A stretch of 36,519 bases of DNA, from contig NW_026971575.1 of assembly GCF_963678635.1 (NCBI RefSeq), forward strand, positions 1-36,519, in the 5' to 3' direction. Below are positions 8,992 to 19,922 of the stretch, in pieces. Positions within the stretch are counted from its first letter, which is position 1. Each line of letters opens with the position of its first letter. The stretch comes from Symsagittifera roscoffensis. Taxonomy: Eukaryota > Xenacoelomorpha > Acoela > Convolutidae. The position numbers and the translations under genes are program-made. The notes under the pieces were generated by a model. That model was not told the DNA's origin, did no database searches, and was given only the letters and a program-made list of their open reading frames with translations.

Positions 8992-10606
8992 AATAGTGTC
9001 TCTAGTTAAAATGAGAAATCAAACCGAAAAAAAATTGAATGATGGAATAAAAAAAACAATTGTATGATTCAGGGACGAACTAGTTGATTTTGTCGAAAAA
9101 GGGAAGGGGGGGTTTCTTTAAACTTCTTTGTAAATGTGTTGTATTTTGAGAGTTATACAAGAAAAAAGCAAGGAGCGAGTAAATTGCATTGCCATGTTTT
9201 TATGAATCCTTTCAGGAGCAACATATTTGCTCTCAAGTGTTTATGTACAAAAAAAACAACATCCGCATACTCGGACAAAGTTCTTAATGGCCATCCATAA
9301 GGCGCCTATATTATTAAAACTTATTCAGTTCACTTAACAAATAAGAACTGATGTTTAGATAAGACAATTTCTAACTGTTTTTTTTGTCAAAATCTTTGTC
9401 ACAATTGGCTTACTTTTTTTTGAAAAGACTGTCTGAATCAAACTCATACCAATCCTAAAGGTTGACCCCCTCAGCACCCGAACTTCACGCTGCTGATTTT
9501 GGTCGACCCAGCCGAGATTTTTAACTATCTAATTTCACTTTTGGTGGAGCTAGCGCTGGAACACCGCGGTAGTTTGTTCAACAATTCCAGGACAAAACGT
9601 CTGAAATGATATTTTCGGCCCGCAATTTTCTTTCTGAAAAATGACATGCAACAAAGGAGTGTATGAAAAAGGAGAAATCATGGTGTCCATTTGATAATGA
9701 TAACGTGAAATCTTTCAAGATCCGAATGACTCCCAGAAATAATCCAGATCTGCAAGCCAAGAAAAATCTTCTAGCGAACCGTCAAAAACTGCTCAGATAA
9801 GATGTCTACTTTTGAATTGTCTCTGTTACACAGCGTTTTCTGTCGCAAACAATTTATGATCCGTATTTTAATTTTGTTGATAAAATAAGTCACATCTGTT
9901 TTTCAATTTGTTTCAGTTTTGCTAGTTAGACAACTGCGGCTGGCTTAGGTGTTTCGACTGAGACAACTCCTGCTAAAACAAAAGATAATGTTTAAAAAAC
10001 AGGGAAGACTTCCGAGTAAAATAAAACTTCAGTGACAGAACTGGTCGTTGAGTTCCACTAGATAACGATGAATTGATCAATTTTAACAATCAGGGCGTAT
10101 ATGGATCAAAATCGGCATTCAGGACGGATTGATCAGAATCGACATCAGAAATTGAGAGACATACACCTATGATGGAAAAAATTTATCTAGCTGGATAATT
10201 AATTGTCAGACGCTGTCTAGCGTACATTAATCAATCTGCCAATCACCACATGGCCTTGAAGCTAACTGCTAACTGTTGATTCATATGTTCATATTGAGTG
10301 CTCAATGAGTTTTATGAGTTTTCTAAAGACAACTTTATAATTTATTTTACCGGGATTAATCAAGGTCGATTTCAAATTTCAAATTCAGGACTTACAGCTA
10401 GAGGTACAATTGTGATAGAGGGGTCTAAAGAAACTTACCGGATCCCTAATAAAAAGAAACTGCCTGAAATTTATTCAACTTAGTGTTTTGGTGATGTCAA
10501 TTGAAGTATCAAAGAAGTTTCCAAATGAAAAGAAAAAAAATTACGCAAATGATGAAACACAGATGAAACACAAAAACTCAAAATAAAGTTTTTTCGTAAT
10601 ATCATT
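8992..10606. other. no gene seen; probable upstream region of the glycosyltransferase exon
   Basis: AT-rich. Two 60-codon ORFs (9578-9760 minus, 10298-10483 plus) lack protein-like character. A promoter for the minus-strand glycosyltransferase exon would lie at the left end, but no TATA or initiator element is convincing. Confidence 0.4.
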
Positions 10607-10882
10607 TATGGAAAAAATGCTTGTCATTCATTTTAATAGTATGGCAAAAAAATCTTGTCATACATTTTCATAGAACAGAATACTGTTTTGGGTATTTTCA
10701 AAGAGTTTTTGCGGTAAAATTTTTGACAAAACGCTTATTATTTAAATCCGCAATATGCAAAAAGTGCTTATTTTATTATTTCATAGTTTGAAAAAATAAC
10801 CTCTCTTACTATTCAATAAATTTTTTTTTGATGCTTGGAAAAGTATGAATTAGTATGATAAGCATTTTTTGTCAACCCGGGC
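10607..10882. mobile_element. inverted-repeat element, family A, copy 2 (left end truncated)
   Basis: The right end reads ATGATAAGCATTTTTTGTCA then ACCCGGGC, the reverse complement of the left terminus of the copy at 6397. The left side still has GGAAAAAATGCTTGTCATTC but lacks the CCCGGGTTGACC tip. The interior again has several AAGCATTTT-like motifs. About 276 bp, non-coding. Confidence 0.55.
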
Positions 10883-10979
10883 AATATTCATTAAATATCG
10901 TTAATATTGAGCAATTGCTTTATGGCTTTGCCCGAGGATGTTAACTATGTCATGAGCATTAACAAGCTATCTTTCTTGT

Positions 10980-11170
10980 TGCGGATTAACTTTTAAGGAT
11001 AGGGTCTCTGTTAAATGTGGAATCTAGAGACAACTCTTCAAACGTAATAAAATTTTTGGAACGATCAAATAGAATGAAAGAACAAATGAAAAACAAAGAG
11101 ATCGTTATTGTTGCCGAATCCGCATACAGTTCGCAAATACACACTTTTTGGCCTCGCACAGCAAGACTTT
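10980..11170. mobile_element. inverted-repeat element, family D, decayed copy
   Basis: The interior aligns by eye with the copies at 31834-32012 and, inverted, 36298-36487. It shares a block around GAATGAAAGAACAAA followed by GCCGAATCCGCATACA. The terminal CCAAACTGTGC repeats are no longer clear here. Non-coding. Confidence 0.45.
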
Positions 11171-11687
11171 AGAAATTTTGACCAAATACACCTGTTCCTG
11201 AGCTTTCTATGGAAAAATCATTTCACAAATCTTTACTGTCGTTGTACTGCGAGATATCAATTTAGATAAGATGAAACTCAAACAAGGGCTGGTGACAATT
11301 TGTTTTGAACTTTTCAATTCCGAGCAAGCTTTTGTTTGGTCTTTGAAATTTTTCCAACGAATTTCTTTTTATCAACGCTTTGTTTTCTGTTCCTAGGCTC
11401 TTACGCTTTTGTCAGTTTCTTTTTAATATGTTTTGCTACTGTTTACGTCGTTGAATGTGTCCAGGTCAGACATTTTGCCAGCGAAAACTGTATCGAGTGA
11501 TTATTTACAATTTATTTTCAGCACATAACGAAAACTCAGAACTGTAAATTTTGCATCTGCAAAAAACGTCTTCAAAATATTCCTACCCGAACTGGAGTTT
11601 CGTAGATGAAATTCAATTCTAATAGAGTTTTTTCTTCTGTGTTTATTTAGTGAAAAAAACTATTATAATCAATTAAATTTGGAATAT
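11171..11687. other. no gene seen
   Basis: AT-rich, without ORFs or repeats that I can identify. Confidence 0.4.
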
Positions 11688-11695
11688 ATTGCTAT

Positions 11696-12078
11696 CACCG
11701 GCGGATTTAGAAGGGGTGGGGGGTTTCGAACAAATTTTCCCACTTTTAGGGATTCGTCCCCCTGCCGACTCAAACGACCGCCCTTTATACTCATTTGAGA
11801 TATCCATTTTTGGCTGACTGAATCTAAGACTTTTCGAAAAGCGATTTTGGCGCCGAAATATACTAGTTTCATGGGGAGAGCGTGCATAAAAAAAACGCGA
11901 CTTTTGATCAAAATTTTCCAAAATTGTTTAAAAACGACGAAAAAATTGTCAAAATAGGGTCTTTATTGTGATTTGGTAGAGCTCAGAAAATCAAAATGGT
12001 CGCCCTAAAAAAGGCCCGACAACAATTTTTTTTTTGGGATTCCCCTACCCCTTCGAGGAAATCCTAGATCCGCCCCTG
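11696..12078. mobile_element. hAT-like MITE, family B, intact copy with 8-bp target duplication
   Basis: The element is 383 bp. Its right end reverse-complements to CAGGGGCGGATCTAGGATTT and its left end is the slightly mutated CACCGGCGGATTTAG. It is flanked by a perfect 8-bp duplication, ATTGCTAT, at 11688-11695 and 12079-12086. Eight-base duplications and CAGGGG-type tips are typical of hAT transposons. There is no transposase; the minus-strand ORFs across it (11669-11921) are chance readings. Related copies begin at 16801 and 34448. Confidence 0.85.
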
Positions 12079-12086
12079 ATTGCTAT

Positions 12087-12554
12087 TATTTAATAAAACC
12101 TTAAAAATCATTGCAAATAAATTAGAATCGATTATTTGATACTTTCATAGATATAGACAAGGAAGCTCCCTTATAATACATTTTTTGCACCTCATTGAAA
12201 CGCGAATATGAACGCTTATAAAGTTTTTTCTCCACTTTAAGCTAGAATTGGATGCTTGTTGTTCAGCTTCATTTTTTTTCTCCGCAACATCGATTTTTGT
12301 TACTGCTTTTATTTTAGTCAACTTCTCAACTTTGTTATTTTCAACAACTTTTTTTCAATTATTAAAAAAGTTTATTGAAGGGGACAGAAAAACTGTAACG
12401 GATCGCGTGTGAGGGATTGCGTGCCAAAAAACTGCAATTTTGTTCTCCAAAAGTTTCCAAAAATGACATTTCTGTCTGCGTTTTCAAAAAAGACCAAAAA
12501 AACCTGAAGCAACCCCCCGCACGAACCAGACCGTGCAGAGAGCTGTTTGGTTTT
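12087..12554. other. no gene seen
   Basis: AT-rich, with poly-T tracts. Nothing recognisable before the G-rich minisatellite. Confidence 0.4.
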
Positions 12555-12850
12555 GGCGGCGAGGTTTATTCAGGTGGTGGTGGGGGGGGGGGGGTTGGTT
12601 CAAGTTGGTGAAAGGGGTTCAGTGGGTGGGGGCACGTTCGGTGGTTCAGGTGGGGAAGGGGTTGTTGAGAGGGCTTCAGATAGGAGGAGGGGTTCAGGTG
12701 GGTGGAGGGGGTTCAGTAGGTTATGGGGGTAGTGTGGTTCGGTGGTTCAGATGGCGATGTCAGGTGGGGGGGGGGGGAGGGTAGTTCAAGTTGTTCAGTT
12801 GTTCAAGTAAGGGGGTTGCTTCAGGTGTGAGGGCTTGTTGTAAGGAGGCA
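12555..12850 (+). repeat. G-rich minisatellite with GGTTCAGGTGGG core
   Basis: The motif GGTTCAGGTGGG and its variants recur about every 25-35 bases, with G runs of 10-14 (12582-12594, 12766-12777). The plus strand is almost free of C, giving strong strand asymmetry and many GGG runs that could form G-quadruplexes. It sits in otherwise AT-rich DNA. The three glycine/valine/tryptophan-rich ORFs reading through it are artefacts of the repeat. Confidence 0.8.
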
Positions 12851-13676
12851 AGGGGACTGTCGCTGGAGGAGGGACAAAGGCTGTTCCGATCATTGGGGAG
12901 AGGTAGACAGAATAGTTTTGTAATTGAAAAAGCTTAACAGTTTGAAAATCGAATACAAAATTTCCTCATTGATCAGTCAATAAATGCAGTAATTCCCGAA
13001 AAAATTTGAACAAGGCGAAACAAAAAAAAAGAAAAAAGTCCATTTTCTTTGACTCAATATAATTTGAAATTAAAAAAAATGGATTTAAAACTATTTTTTA
13101 TTCCATTTTGTTTTCTGAGTGCAACATGGGAACTGACTATAGTGATGACAATATAACCACAAGAACCCACTTTAATTGACTTCTTCTCATTTTTCTTGAT
13201 GCGGTTAAACCAAACTGAGAATAGACTCAAAAATGTTTAATTTGAGTTTTTCTATAATCGATTGTCAAACAATGAAACTGATATTGTTTGTTACCTTTTG
13301 CATTTTGTTTTTTGCCGTTGTTCAGGTGTCCAAAAGAAGTTTTGCTCAGGCTTCGGCTCATTTCTACCAGATGAATTTTACAATACGCCATAACTGGTGA
13401 TCCAGTCAGTTTTTTTGTTAAAATGAAATTGTTCTAATGATTTCACAATATTCAACTAAAACTCACCAAAACTTTACCAACAGTTGATAATTCTCTTAGA
13501 TTTGAACAACATTACCAAAACTTGAAAACTCTCTTAGATTTGAGCAACAAAATCTAAATCAAAAATAAAAATTCAAAAAAACAATACAATTAGAATGGGA
13601 TAGAAAATTGCACACATTGATCCGCAATTAACAATTTGATGTAATGTCACCAAGAAAAAAAAACAACTGACAAGAA
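12851..13676. other. no gene seen
   Basis: AT-rich. Near 13500-13550 a block of about 30 bases (CTCTTAGATTTGA...) is repeated in tandem twice, imperfectly. Confidence 0.4.
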
Positions 13677-13975
13677 TAATTTACTCACAGGGTTGAAATA
13701 GAATGAGTTGTTTCAATGGAAGCTGAACTAAAAAAGGTAAAAAGTCAAAATCACTTGGAGTAAAAATTCTGAAGCGTGAAAAAAAAAACTGAAAAACAAA
13801 CATAAAATTTAGGGTACGAACAAAAAGTAAATATAAAGCAGACACGTCAAATGAAATAACTTGAAACAATTTAAAATTTGTGCTTTGAAAATATTCAGAA
13901 CAACCACGCAAATTGTGATTTCTAGAAATATATTTGATGTGAAGGATTTAGAAGTTAAAATTATGTAAAAACTTT
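13677..13975. repeat. A-rich dispersed duplication, copy 1
   Basis: This segment begins TTCACAGGGTT and passes through GAACAAAAAGTAA and AAGCAGAC. It is repeated with the same order of landmarks at 15921-16245. The copies are perhaps 70 percent alike by eye. Neither codes; the 76-codon minus ORF at 13681-13911 is a chance reading of A-rich DNA. Confidence 0.6.
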
Positions 13976-14111
13976 TCATGCAATGGAGTTTAAATTTTAA
14001 TAATTATGCAATTTCTTTTTAGAAAAGTCAGATATAACAAAAAAAAATCAGAATTACGAGATCGCTTCTTTTACTTTTTAGGTGAATGAAAACAAAACAA
14101 TGAAGGTCAAA

Positions 14112-14695
14112 AACATCAAAGCTTTGGAGCCAAGTCAGGATTGCTGAAGCTGAAAGGAAAAGAGAACAAAACATTTTTTTAAATAGAAACAATATCTATA
14201 AAAATAATTCAGTATTGTGATGAGCTAACCACTCAACTTTGTGTGGAAAACAGAAAATGAAAAATTGTTTGTTTGAAATATTAGAATATAGCATAAATGA
14301 GAAACCTCCAATATAGAAAACAAAAGTCCAATTTTAGAAAATAAATAAATAAACCAAACCTGTGTATCTAGTTAAATCACAAACGTGCAATCACGTCACA
14401 ATTGTGAAAAAAGGAGTGAAGTAAATATTGTGATTATACTTCATGAACTTGAATTTTTTTCAAGAACATCAAAACTTTAGAACCGAATCAGTAATGTTGA
14501 AACTGAAGTAAAAATTAGAAGGCATAGTAAAAATGAGAAACCTCCAATACATTAAATAACAGAAGTCAAGTTTAAGAAAAAAATCATAAACCGAATGTGT
14601 GTCCCTATCAACTAACAAACACGCAATCACGTCAGAATATTGAAAAGAGGAGTGAAATAAAAAATGTGATATTGCTTCAAAAACCCAAGAAACTT
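14112..14695. repeat. diverged tandem duplication
   Basis: Two direct copies start at about 14114 (CATCAAAGCTTTGGAGCC) and 14467 (CATCAAAACTTTAGAACC). Shared landmarks include GAGAAACCTCCAATA and CAATCACGTCA. The last two pairs are spaced 236 bp and the first pair 353 bp, so the left copy contains about 117 bp more. A-rich and non-coding. Confidence 0.65.
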
Positions 14696-15920
14696 CGAGA
14701 AAAATAAATTATAAAGTTACGTAAATAATCAATAAATTAGTCAGTATCGAAAAAAAATTTAAAAATACTTTCTTTAAAGTTAAAAATTTACAATTCAAAT
14801 TCAAATATCTGATATTGCACAGAAATCAGAATCTTGAAAACGCTACTAAAAATGAAATTTTCAGCAAGTTTTTTGGTGGTTTCTGAAAACTTTTCATTCT
14901 TGTGGTGGACTTGCATTTAGACCGAAAGCAAAATGTGAAAAAAACCAAATGTGATCTTTATGATTGTCCACCAAGTTGTTTTTGTGATCGAAAAAAGAAA
15001 TTGACGCTTTATTAGAGCTTCGCATTGTTTATTTTGTATCTTACAAGGCTTTCGAAAATACTTCAAATTGAAGATGAGACACTTTAGGAAACTGATTATT
15101 ACGAATAAAGTACTTTTTCGTTCTTTGTTTGAATTTTTTAGCCACTAACTAAATGTTTTGTTTGGTTGTAGAAACTGGTTCTGCGGTTGAAAGAACATGA
15201 AATGAAAGTTTAAATATGTGATGTAAAGTGTTGAAAATTTAAAAGTTTTCAAACCTTAATACTCCGGCCGAGTTACAAAATTAGTTTTTTTGGAAAATGA
15301 TCGAAACCATTCGGGAAGTTTTTCCTAATGTATTTTTTATTTGTAAATTTGCAAGCTACCATTGTATATAGTTTTTCATTTTTATACTGACTTGAGCTTT
15401 CTATGCCAAAAATCGGCTGATTTAGGAAAAAAATATGATCGAAATTTGAACCAGAAAACTCAAAATAGGAAATTTGAGTTAAAACGTTTGTAGGTGAAAT
15501 ATGCTCAGTAAAAATGCATAAAAACAAAAAAATGGCCGGAATGTTACGGACTGTTTTAAGCCAACAATAGAGAAAATTAATAAAAAAAAGAGCTCGACGT
15601 CCCTTTAAGTGAGAAAATTAAACCACAATTTCAACTAATTGGTAGAAAACTTAGAACAAAAGGACATCGTTATGAATTTTAAAACGAAAAGACAATTTTA
15701 AAACTCTCTCAAAACGACGACTTTTTCTCTCTCAATAGTTTTAAAAAATGCTTTTAGAACATCCTCCAGGTCGCCGCTCCTTCGCAACAGCCATCTACTT
15801 CCAAACATTCGTTCTTCAGAAACATCTTTGAAACAATAAAACAGAATGAGTTAGGAAATTTCCCTTAACCTTCCGTAATTTGACGTGATATCAAAAAAAC
15901 GAAGTTAAAGAATAACTTAT

Positions 15921-16245
15921 TCACAGGGTTATAAATTTTTTTTTGAAAATGAGTTGTTTTAATGAAACCTGAAATGAAAAAGACAAAATATCAAAACAAC
16001 CTGGAGTAAAATTTCTGAAATTTGAAACAAAGTTAGAATTGAAAAACATATTAAAATTAGAAATATGAACAAAAAGTAATTATTAAGCAGACCTGTCATT
16101 TGACTTAAAACTAAAACAGTTAAGATTATGTGCTAAGGAAAAAAACTAAATTACGAGTTTCAAAAAAAACCAAACAAATTGTGATTGTGAACTTAAAAAT
16201 CTTTTTTTTGTTGTGAAGATAAGAGTAGTCAAAATTTTGTATAAA
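15921..16245. repeat. A-rich dispersed duplication, copy 2
   Basis: Partner of 13677-13975, beginning TTCACAGGGTT and including GAACAAAAAGTAA and AAGCAGAC in the same order. Together with the tandem pair between them, this suggests that the 13.7-16.3 kb block grew by successive local duplication. Confidence 0.6.
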
Positions 16246-16800
16246 CACCAGTCAAAAAAATACAAAAAGTTGGACAAAATTTTTCATTTTTTTAAGTAAA
16301 AATCACCAGTTTCAAAGCTATCGTCACTTAAGCTGAAGCATCCTTAACAAAAAAATCCGCAACAAAATTTAAACTCATTAGTTGTTAATATTTAGAGCTA
16401 GAGCCAATGCGATCAACAAGTTGGGTTTGGGGAATTAAGTTCATCAATGTTAAAAGTGCAGACAGAAAATCTAAATTCAAAAGAAACTGACAAATGAATC
16501 GGGATAAATGAATCAAAATAAATTGTTCGAAATATGATGTCAAATGAATGGATCGAAAGTTCTCCTTAATTTATCCGTTTGTCCTTTTTTTGACCTTGAT
16601 TTGATAATCTGACCTCAATACATCAAAAGTATCTTCATAGTTTTTCCATGGTTTGATGGTATCGATTTTTAAATTCGATTAAGAGTTTTAATAGTAATGC
16701 GCATTGGTCAGAAAAAAAACCTCCAGCTAGTCTCTTTTAAAGTTAGTATAATACTATTCGCAAAAATTAATACCAACTTTGTTTCCTCAATTGTCATTAT
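16246..16800. other. no gene seen
   Basis: A-rich sequence with nothing recognisable before the family B element. Confidence 0.4.
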
Positions 16801-17140
16801 CAAGGGCGGGTCTAGGGTTTTCTCGAACGGGGGGGGGGGGGTGGCGAATTTTCAAAATTACATCAAAATTTTTGTCGAATTTTTTTAAGGTCGATCAAAT
16901 CGATTTTCTGAGCTCTCCCAAATCACTATACAGACTTTATTTTGACCTACTTTTTCGTCTTTTTGGAAAGTGTTGACCAAAAAACCGCGTTTTTCGGAGC
17001 GCTCTCCCCTCAAAATTAGTATAGTTTGGCGCCAAAGTTGCCATTAGAAAACTTTTATAGGCCGTCAGTCAAAAAAGGGTATCTCAAAATAGTACAAAAA
17101 AGGACCCTTTGAGTCGGAAGGGGGTCGAATCCTTGAAAGG
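16801..17140. mobile_element. hAT-like MITE, family B, copy 2 with damaged right end
   Basis: The left tip CAAGGGCGGGTCTAGG corresponds to CAGGGGCGGATCTAGG, and an 11-base G run follows. The interior shares AGGTCGA and ACCCTTTGAGTCG-type blocks with the copies at 11696 and 34448. The right tip is lost near 17140, and no target duplication could be matched. The plus-strand ORFs through it are not genes. Confidence 0.65.
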
Positions 17141-17172
17141 AAAAGCTGGTATATAACAGAAAAAGCGATGAT

Positions 17173-17396
17173 GGCTCTTTTTTGAGTTATAACGGGTTCC
17201 ATTTTCCATGCCCCCCCACCTCACACGAGCTTCAATATGTTAGTGTAACGAGTGGTTTTACGAGGTTGAGTATGAGGACCAAATATGTTTGTCGTGGCCT
17301 TATTAGTTTGCATGGGAATTTTTATAACAATCGGACAATGCGATCCACAATTTTGCATGTAAAAATTTGCAGGTGGGGGGAAAAGGAAAAAGAGCC
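17173..17396. mobile_element. MITE, family C, intact copy with 8-bp target duplication
   Basis: The 224-bp element starts GGCTCTTTTTT. Its right end reverse-complements to GGCTCTTTTTCCTTTTCCCC followed by CCACCTGC. The perfect direct repeat GCGATGAT flanks it at 17165-17172 and 17397-17404. Inside are GTGTAACGAGTGGTTTTACG and a CATATTTGGTC-like block that recur in all other copies (28602, 28760, 29461, 32439, 34207). The 8-bp duplication suggests mobilisation by a hAT-type transposase. No coding capacity. Confidence 0.85.
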
Positions 17397-17404
17397 GCGA
17401 TGAT

Positions 17405-18237
17405 TAACGGTAGGACTTCAACGCGGAAAAATCATGCAAGATAACAGGCAGAAGTTTCGAAGGCGGTTTTCCTGTCCTCTTATTTCGAGTTTTCTTTTTC
17501 AAATTTCTTTCAAAATTTCTTTTTCCAATTTTTGTTTCTAAATTTTAAGGGCAACATAAATTTTGCTCAGATGTAAAGTGTGACAACAAAAAGGTGTCTT
17601 CTCCAGTTTAACATCCCCCCCCCGCTCTCAAACAATTTGAAAAATAAAACTGAAAACTGTTCAAACTTGGTCTCACATCGATTTGCAGGTGATACAGTTT
17701 ACACAGACTTTCATTTAGCGAAGATCCAAAAAAATCAAAGGGGAGGATTGGAAAAGGGCCGAACAAAATTTTCCTTGAAAATGGTGGGGAGTTTAGTAGA
17801 AAAGAGCTAAAATTGAAACTATTTGTGTGAATGCGAAAAAATTAGTCGTTAATGAAAAGTTGTCAGAAGTTGTCCAGATAAAATTTGAGGTTATCTAGAA
17901 TTTATCTGACCAGAAACCGGACCTTTACTAATTTCCAGCAGCAAATCAACAATATATTTTATCATTAAGAGCATGAATGATCCGGGACTTCGATTTACGA
18001 AAAAGTTATCCGAAATTTATTAAAATTAGAGTCGATTTGTGTTCTTAGAGTCACTTGGAAAATTTAGCACGTGCGGAAATTCTGATTCACCTTTTGTTTG
18101 GCAAGGACATCATTTGGCAACTAATTAACCTCCGTTTTTTCAACTCAGTATTTTTGGCTTGTTTTTAAATCAGTAACTTCAGCTTTTTTCAACTAAGTCA
18201 ATCATAGCTCGATTTGCGTTTCAAATAATAGTTAACT
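17405..18237. other. upstream region of the five-exon plus-strand gene
   Basis: No ORF with protein-like character (17580-17810 rejected). An in-frame TAG lies three codons before the ATG at 18238. Pyrimidine-AG sites just upstream (TTTTTTCAACTAAG, ATCATAG) leave open a spliced 5' leader. No clear core promoter was identified. Confidence 0.4.
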
Positions 18238-18431
18238 ATGACCAATCAGCAAACAAAGTTGAACAAGCAGGAAGTAACTCAAGGTCAAAAGGTCAACGAT
18301 CAAGGTCAGATGAAAGGTGAACGTCCTCCAAATGGTTACTACGACAACTCAACTGACAGAATGAAATATGAAATAGCTGCAAGAGATTCAGCAGCGCGTA
18401 GCAAAGCTCGTAGCAGTGATGGTGACAACAG
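18238..18431 (+). CDS. exon 1 of an unidentified five-exon host gene
   Basis: The ATG at 18238 follows an in-frame TAG three codons upstream, which supports this start. The exon gives about 64 residues that are hydrophilic and rich in Gln, Lys, Asp and Ser (from MTNQQTKLNKQEVTQ to ARDSAARSKARSSDGDN). They look disordered, with no signal peptide or membrane segment. It ends CAACAG|GTTTCC at 18431/18432, phase 2. The donor has weak agreement after GT. Reading through the donor would add an AT-rich tail and a stop at 18502, so intron retention is the alternative. Codon use and composition differ sharply from the flanks. The family is not recognised. Confidence 0.6.
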
Positions 18432-18714
18432 GTTTCCTAATAACGAAATAGTTATAACGAAATTGTTAAATCTTTGTTTCATATCTCCGTTTTTTTCCCA
18501 GTGAATAAGAATAAAATTTATAAAAATCTAGCCCTTCATATCTTTAGACTTTGATGTTTCAATTTTGCGAGTATAGTGGGAAAAAACCAAGATAACTCAC
18601 GCATTTAGCAATAGCAAGTCACGCTCAAAGTAACGAAACATTCAATCATTGCATTATGATAAATTTGCTTGAGAAAAAGGAATTAGCTGTGAAAAATTAT
18701 TATCCTTGTTTCAG

Positions 18715-18830
18715 ATCAGTCGGAAGAAAAAACTCAAATAAAAAGAATCATTTGAATGCATACTACACAGGGGTGGACCTGTTCCCAGACTCAAGTGAAG
18801 GCGAGGACGAATTGGAAGAGAATGAATCAA
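18715..18830 (+). CDS. exon 2 of the five-exon host gene
   Basis: The acceptor is TTGTTTCAG (18706-18714) and the donor is AATCAA|GTATAT (intron begins at 18831). In the phase left by exon 1 it reads as about 39 residues: a basic segment (RKNSNKKNH), then LNAYYTGVDLFPD, then an acidic-serine stretch (SSEGEDELEENES). The basic-to-acidic change with a short aromatic patch suggests a nuclear or scaffold-type protein, but that is inference. Intron 1 is 283 bp. Intron 2 is 14.5 kb and holds the BEL/Pao element. Confidence 0.62.
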
Positions 18831-19022
18831 GTATATCAAGTTCTTAATGAAGTAAACGTAACACGTATCGAATTTAGTTTCAATCGTATCAAATCTAAAC
18901 ATCTTTTTATCACTATCACTACCATATCTAAAAACTTCCCAGGATTTTTACTGGAATGCATAATGAAAAAATATTGTAGTCAAAGAATTGATCAAGAGTG
19001 AGATCAAGAGCTGGAGGAGAAC

Positions 19023-19027
19023 AAAGT
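19023..19027. repeat. target-site duplication of the BEL/Pao element, left
   Basis: AAAGT directly before the left LTR, identical to AAAGT at 28597-28601 directly after the right LTR. Five-base duplications are typical of BEL/Pao integration. Confidence 0.85.
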
Positions 19028-19469
19028 TGTGCGCTCAATCTGAAAAAGCTGTATAAGACAAATTAAATTATGAGTATTTTTCGGTAAACACACATAACAA
19101 GAAATAAGCAATGTCAACGGTTTGCATAATCAAGATCACAAAATCAACTTGTTTCGGTACAACTCGTTTTTTGAGATAATTTCGCGCAAGCTAGCCACAA
19201 GAACCGGTCGGTAATGTCCTTGAGACAAATTGCTCTTTTTGGCGGTCAGCCTTAATCAAGGCTGAACCGAATTAGAACCAAAAAACAGTTAAAATAGAAT
19301 GTAACCCCCGTTTTTAGTATATTAATACATGGGCAGGTGGGGGACTCGAACCTACGTCAACTGTTAACCTATATAATCGGCGTTAGCTTAGGCCACTCGG
19401 GCAACTGTGCCTATTTTATATGCATCTATACTCTTGTTTTATTCTGTACTCTTGTTTTGCATTGCAACA
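19028..19469 (-). repeat. 3' LTR of the BEL/Pao element
   Basis: 442 bp, TGT...ACA on both strands, matched over its whole length to the 5' LTR. It contains a tRNA-like module (minus strand, about 19330-19414) whose A-box has one substitution here (third position G to C) while the B-box at 19342-19352 is intact. The last pol codons read into its right edge, with the stop at 19426. Confidence 0.95.
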
Positions 19470-19911
19470 TCCTCCCCCCTGAAGAAGGAAGAACCGGAGC
19501 GAGCTTAACGGTCGGCCGCGTGATTTCACGGGTTGCGGTCCTGACAAGGGCGGATCGGACGCAACCGTCCTGTCCGTAGTTCAGCTTGACGATTCGGGCA
19601 AGAGGGTAGTACCCACGCGGACTATCAGGCTCAATCACCCACACGAGATCGCCTGTTTTAAGAGTGAAGTCAGAATAAGTGTGCCACTTGACACGCTTAT
19701 TCAGCGAGGGAACATATTCTCGAAGCCAACGAGACCAAATCGCGATAGCATATGCCTGCGCTCGCACGTACCTTTTTTTGTGATCGAAGTGCTCCCCGGG
19801 TAAAAGCGAAGGAAAGCTTGTGGCATTTTGTCCAAGCAAAAAATGGTTTGGGGTTAACGCTTCTAACTCACATGAATCGGTACTAACGGGAGTGATTGGC
19901 CTCGAATTCAA
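19426..19911 (-). pseudogene. BEL/Pao integrase C-terminal domain (DUF5641-like)
   Basis: 161 codons. The block LEALTPNHFLLGQ and the segment around LKTGDLVWVIEPDSPRGYYP are hallmarks of the C-terminal integrase domain of BEL/Pao elements (DUF5641), thought to act in DNA or chromatin binding during integration. The frame differs by one base from the integrase core upstream (break near 19920), and that junction also follows an Arg/Gly change. The frame runs through the polypurine tract and ends 44 bases inside the 3' LTR. Confidence 0.85.
19470..19480 (-). other. polypurine tract of the BEL/Pao element
   Basis: The minus strand reads AGGGGGGAGGA immediately before the 3' LTR TGT. It is the expected primer for plus-strand DNA synthesis. 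It overlaps the end of the pol frame. Confidence 0.85.
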
Positions 19912-19922
19912 AGCCTGTTCAA

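Noticed and set aside
11669-11921. Two minus-strand ORFs of about 80 codons
   Set aside because: They lie almost wholly inside the non-coding hAT-like MITE and run out through its target duplication.
12417-12784. Three overlapping plus-strand ORFs rich in Gly, Val and Trp
   Set aside because: They are translations of the G-rich minisatellite and have no start context, domain or codon bias of a gene.
18656-18847. A 63-codon ORF starting ATG at 18656 as a separate small gene
   Set aside because: Its useful part is exon 2, which begins after a clear TTTCAG acceptor; the preceding codons are intron-like.
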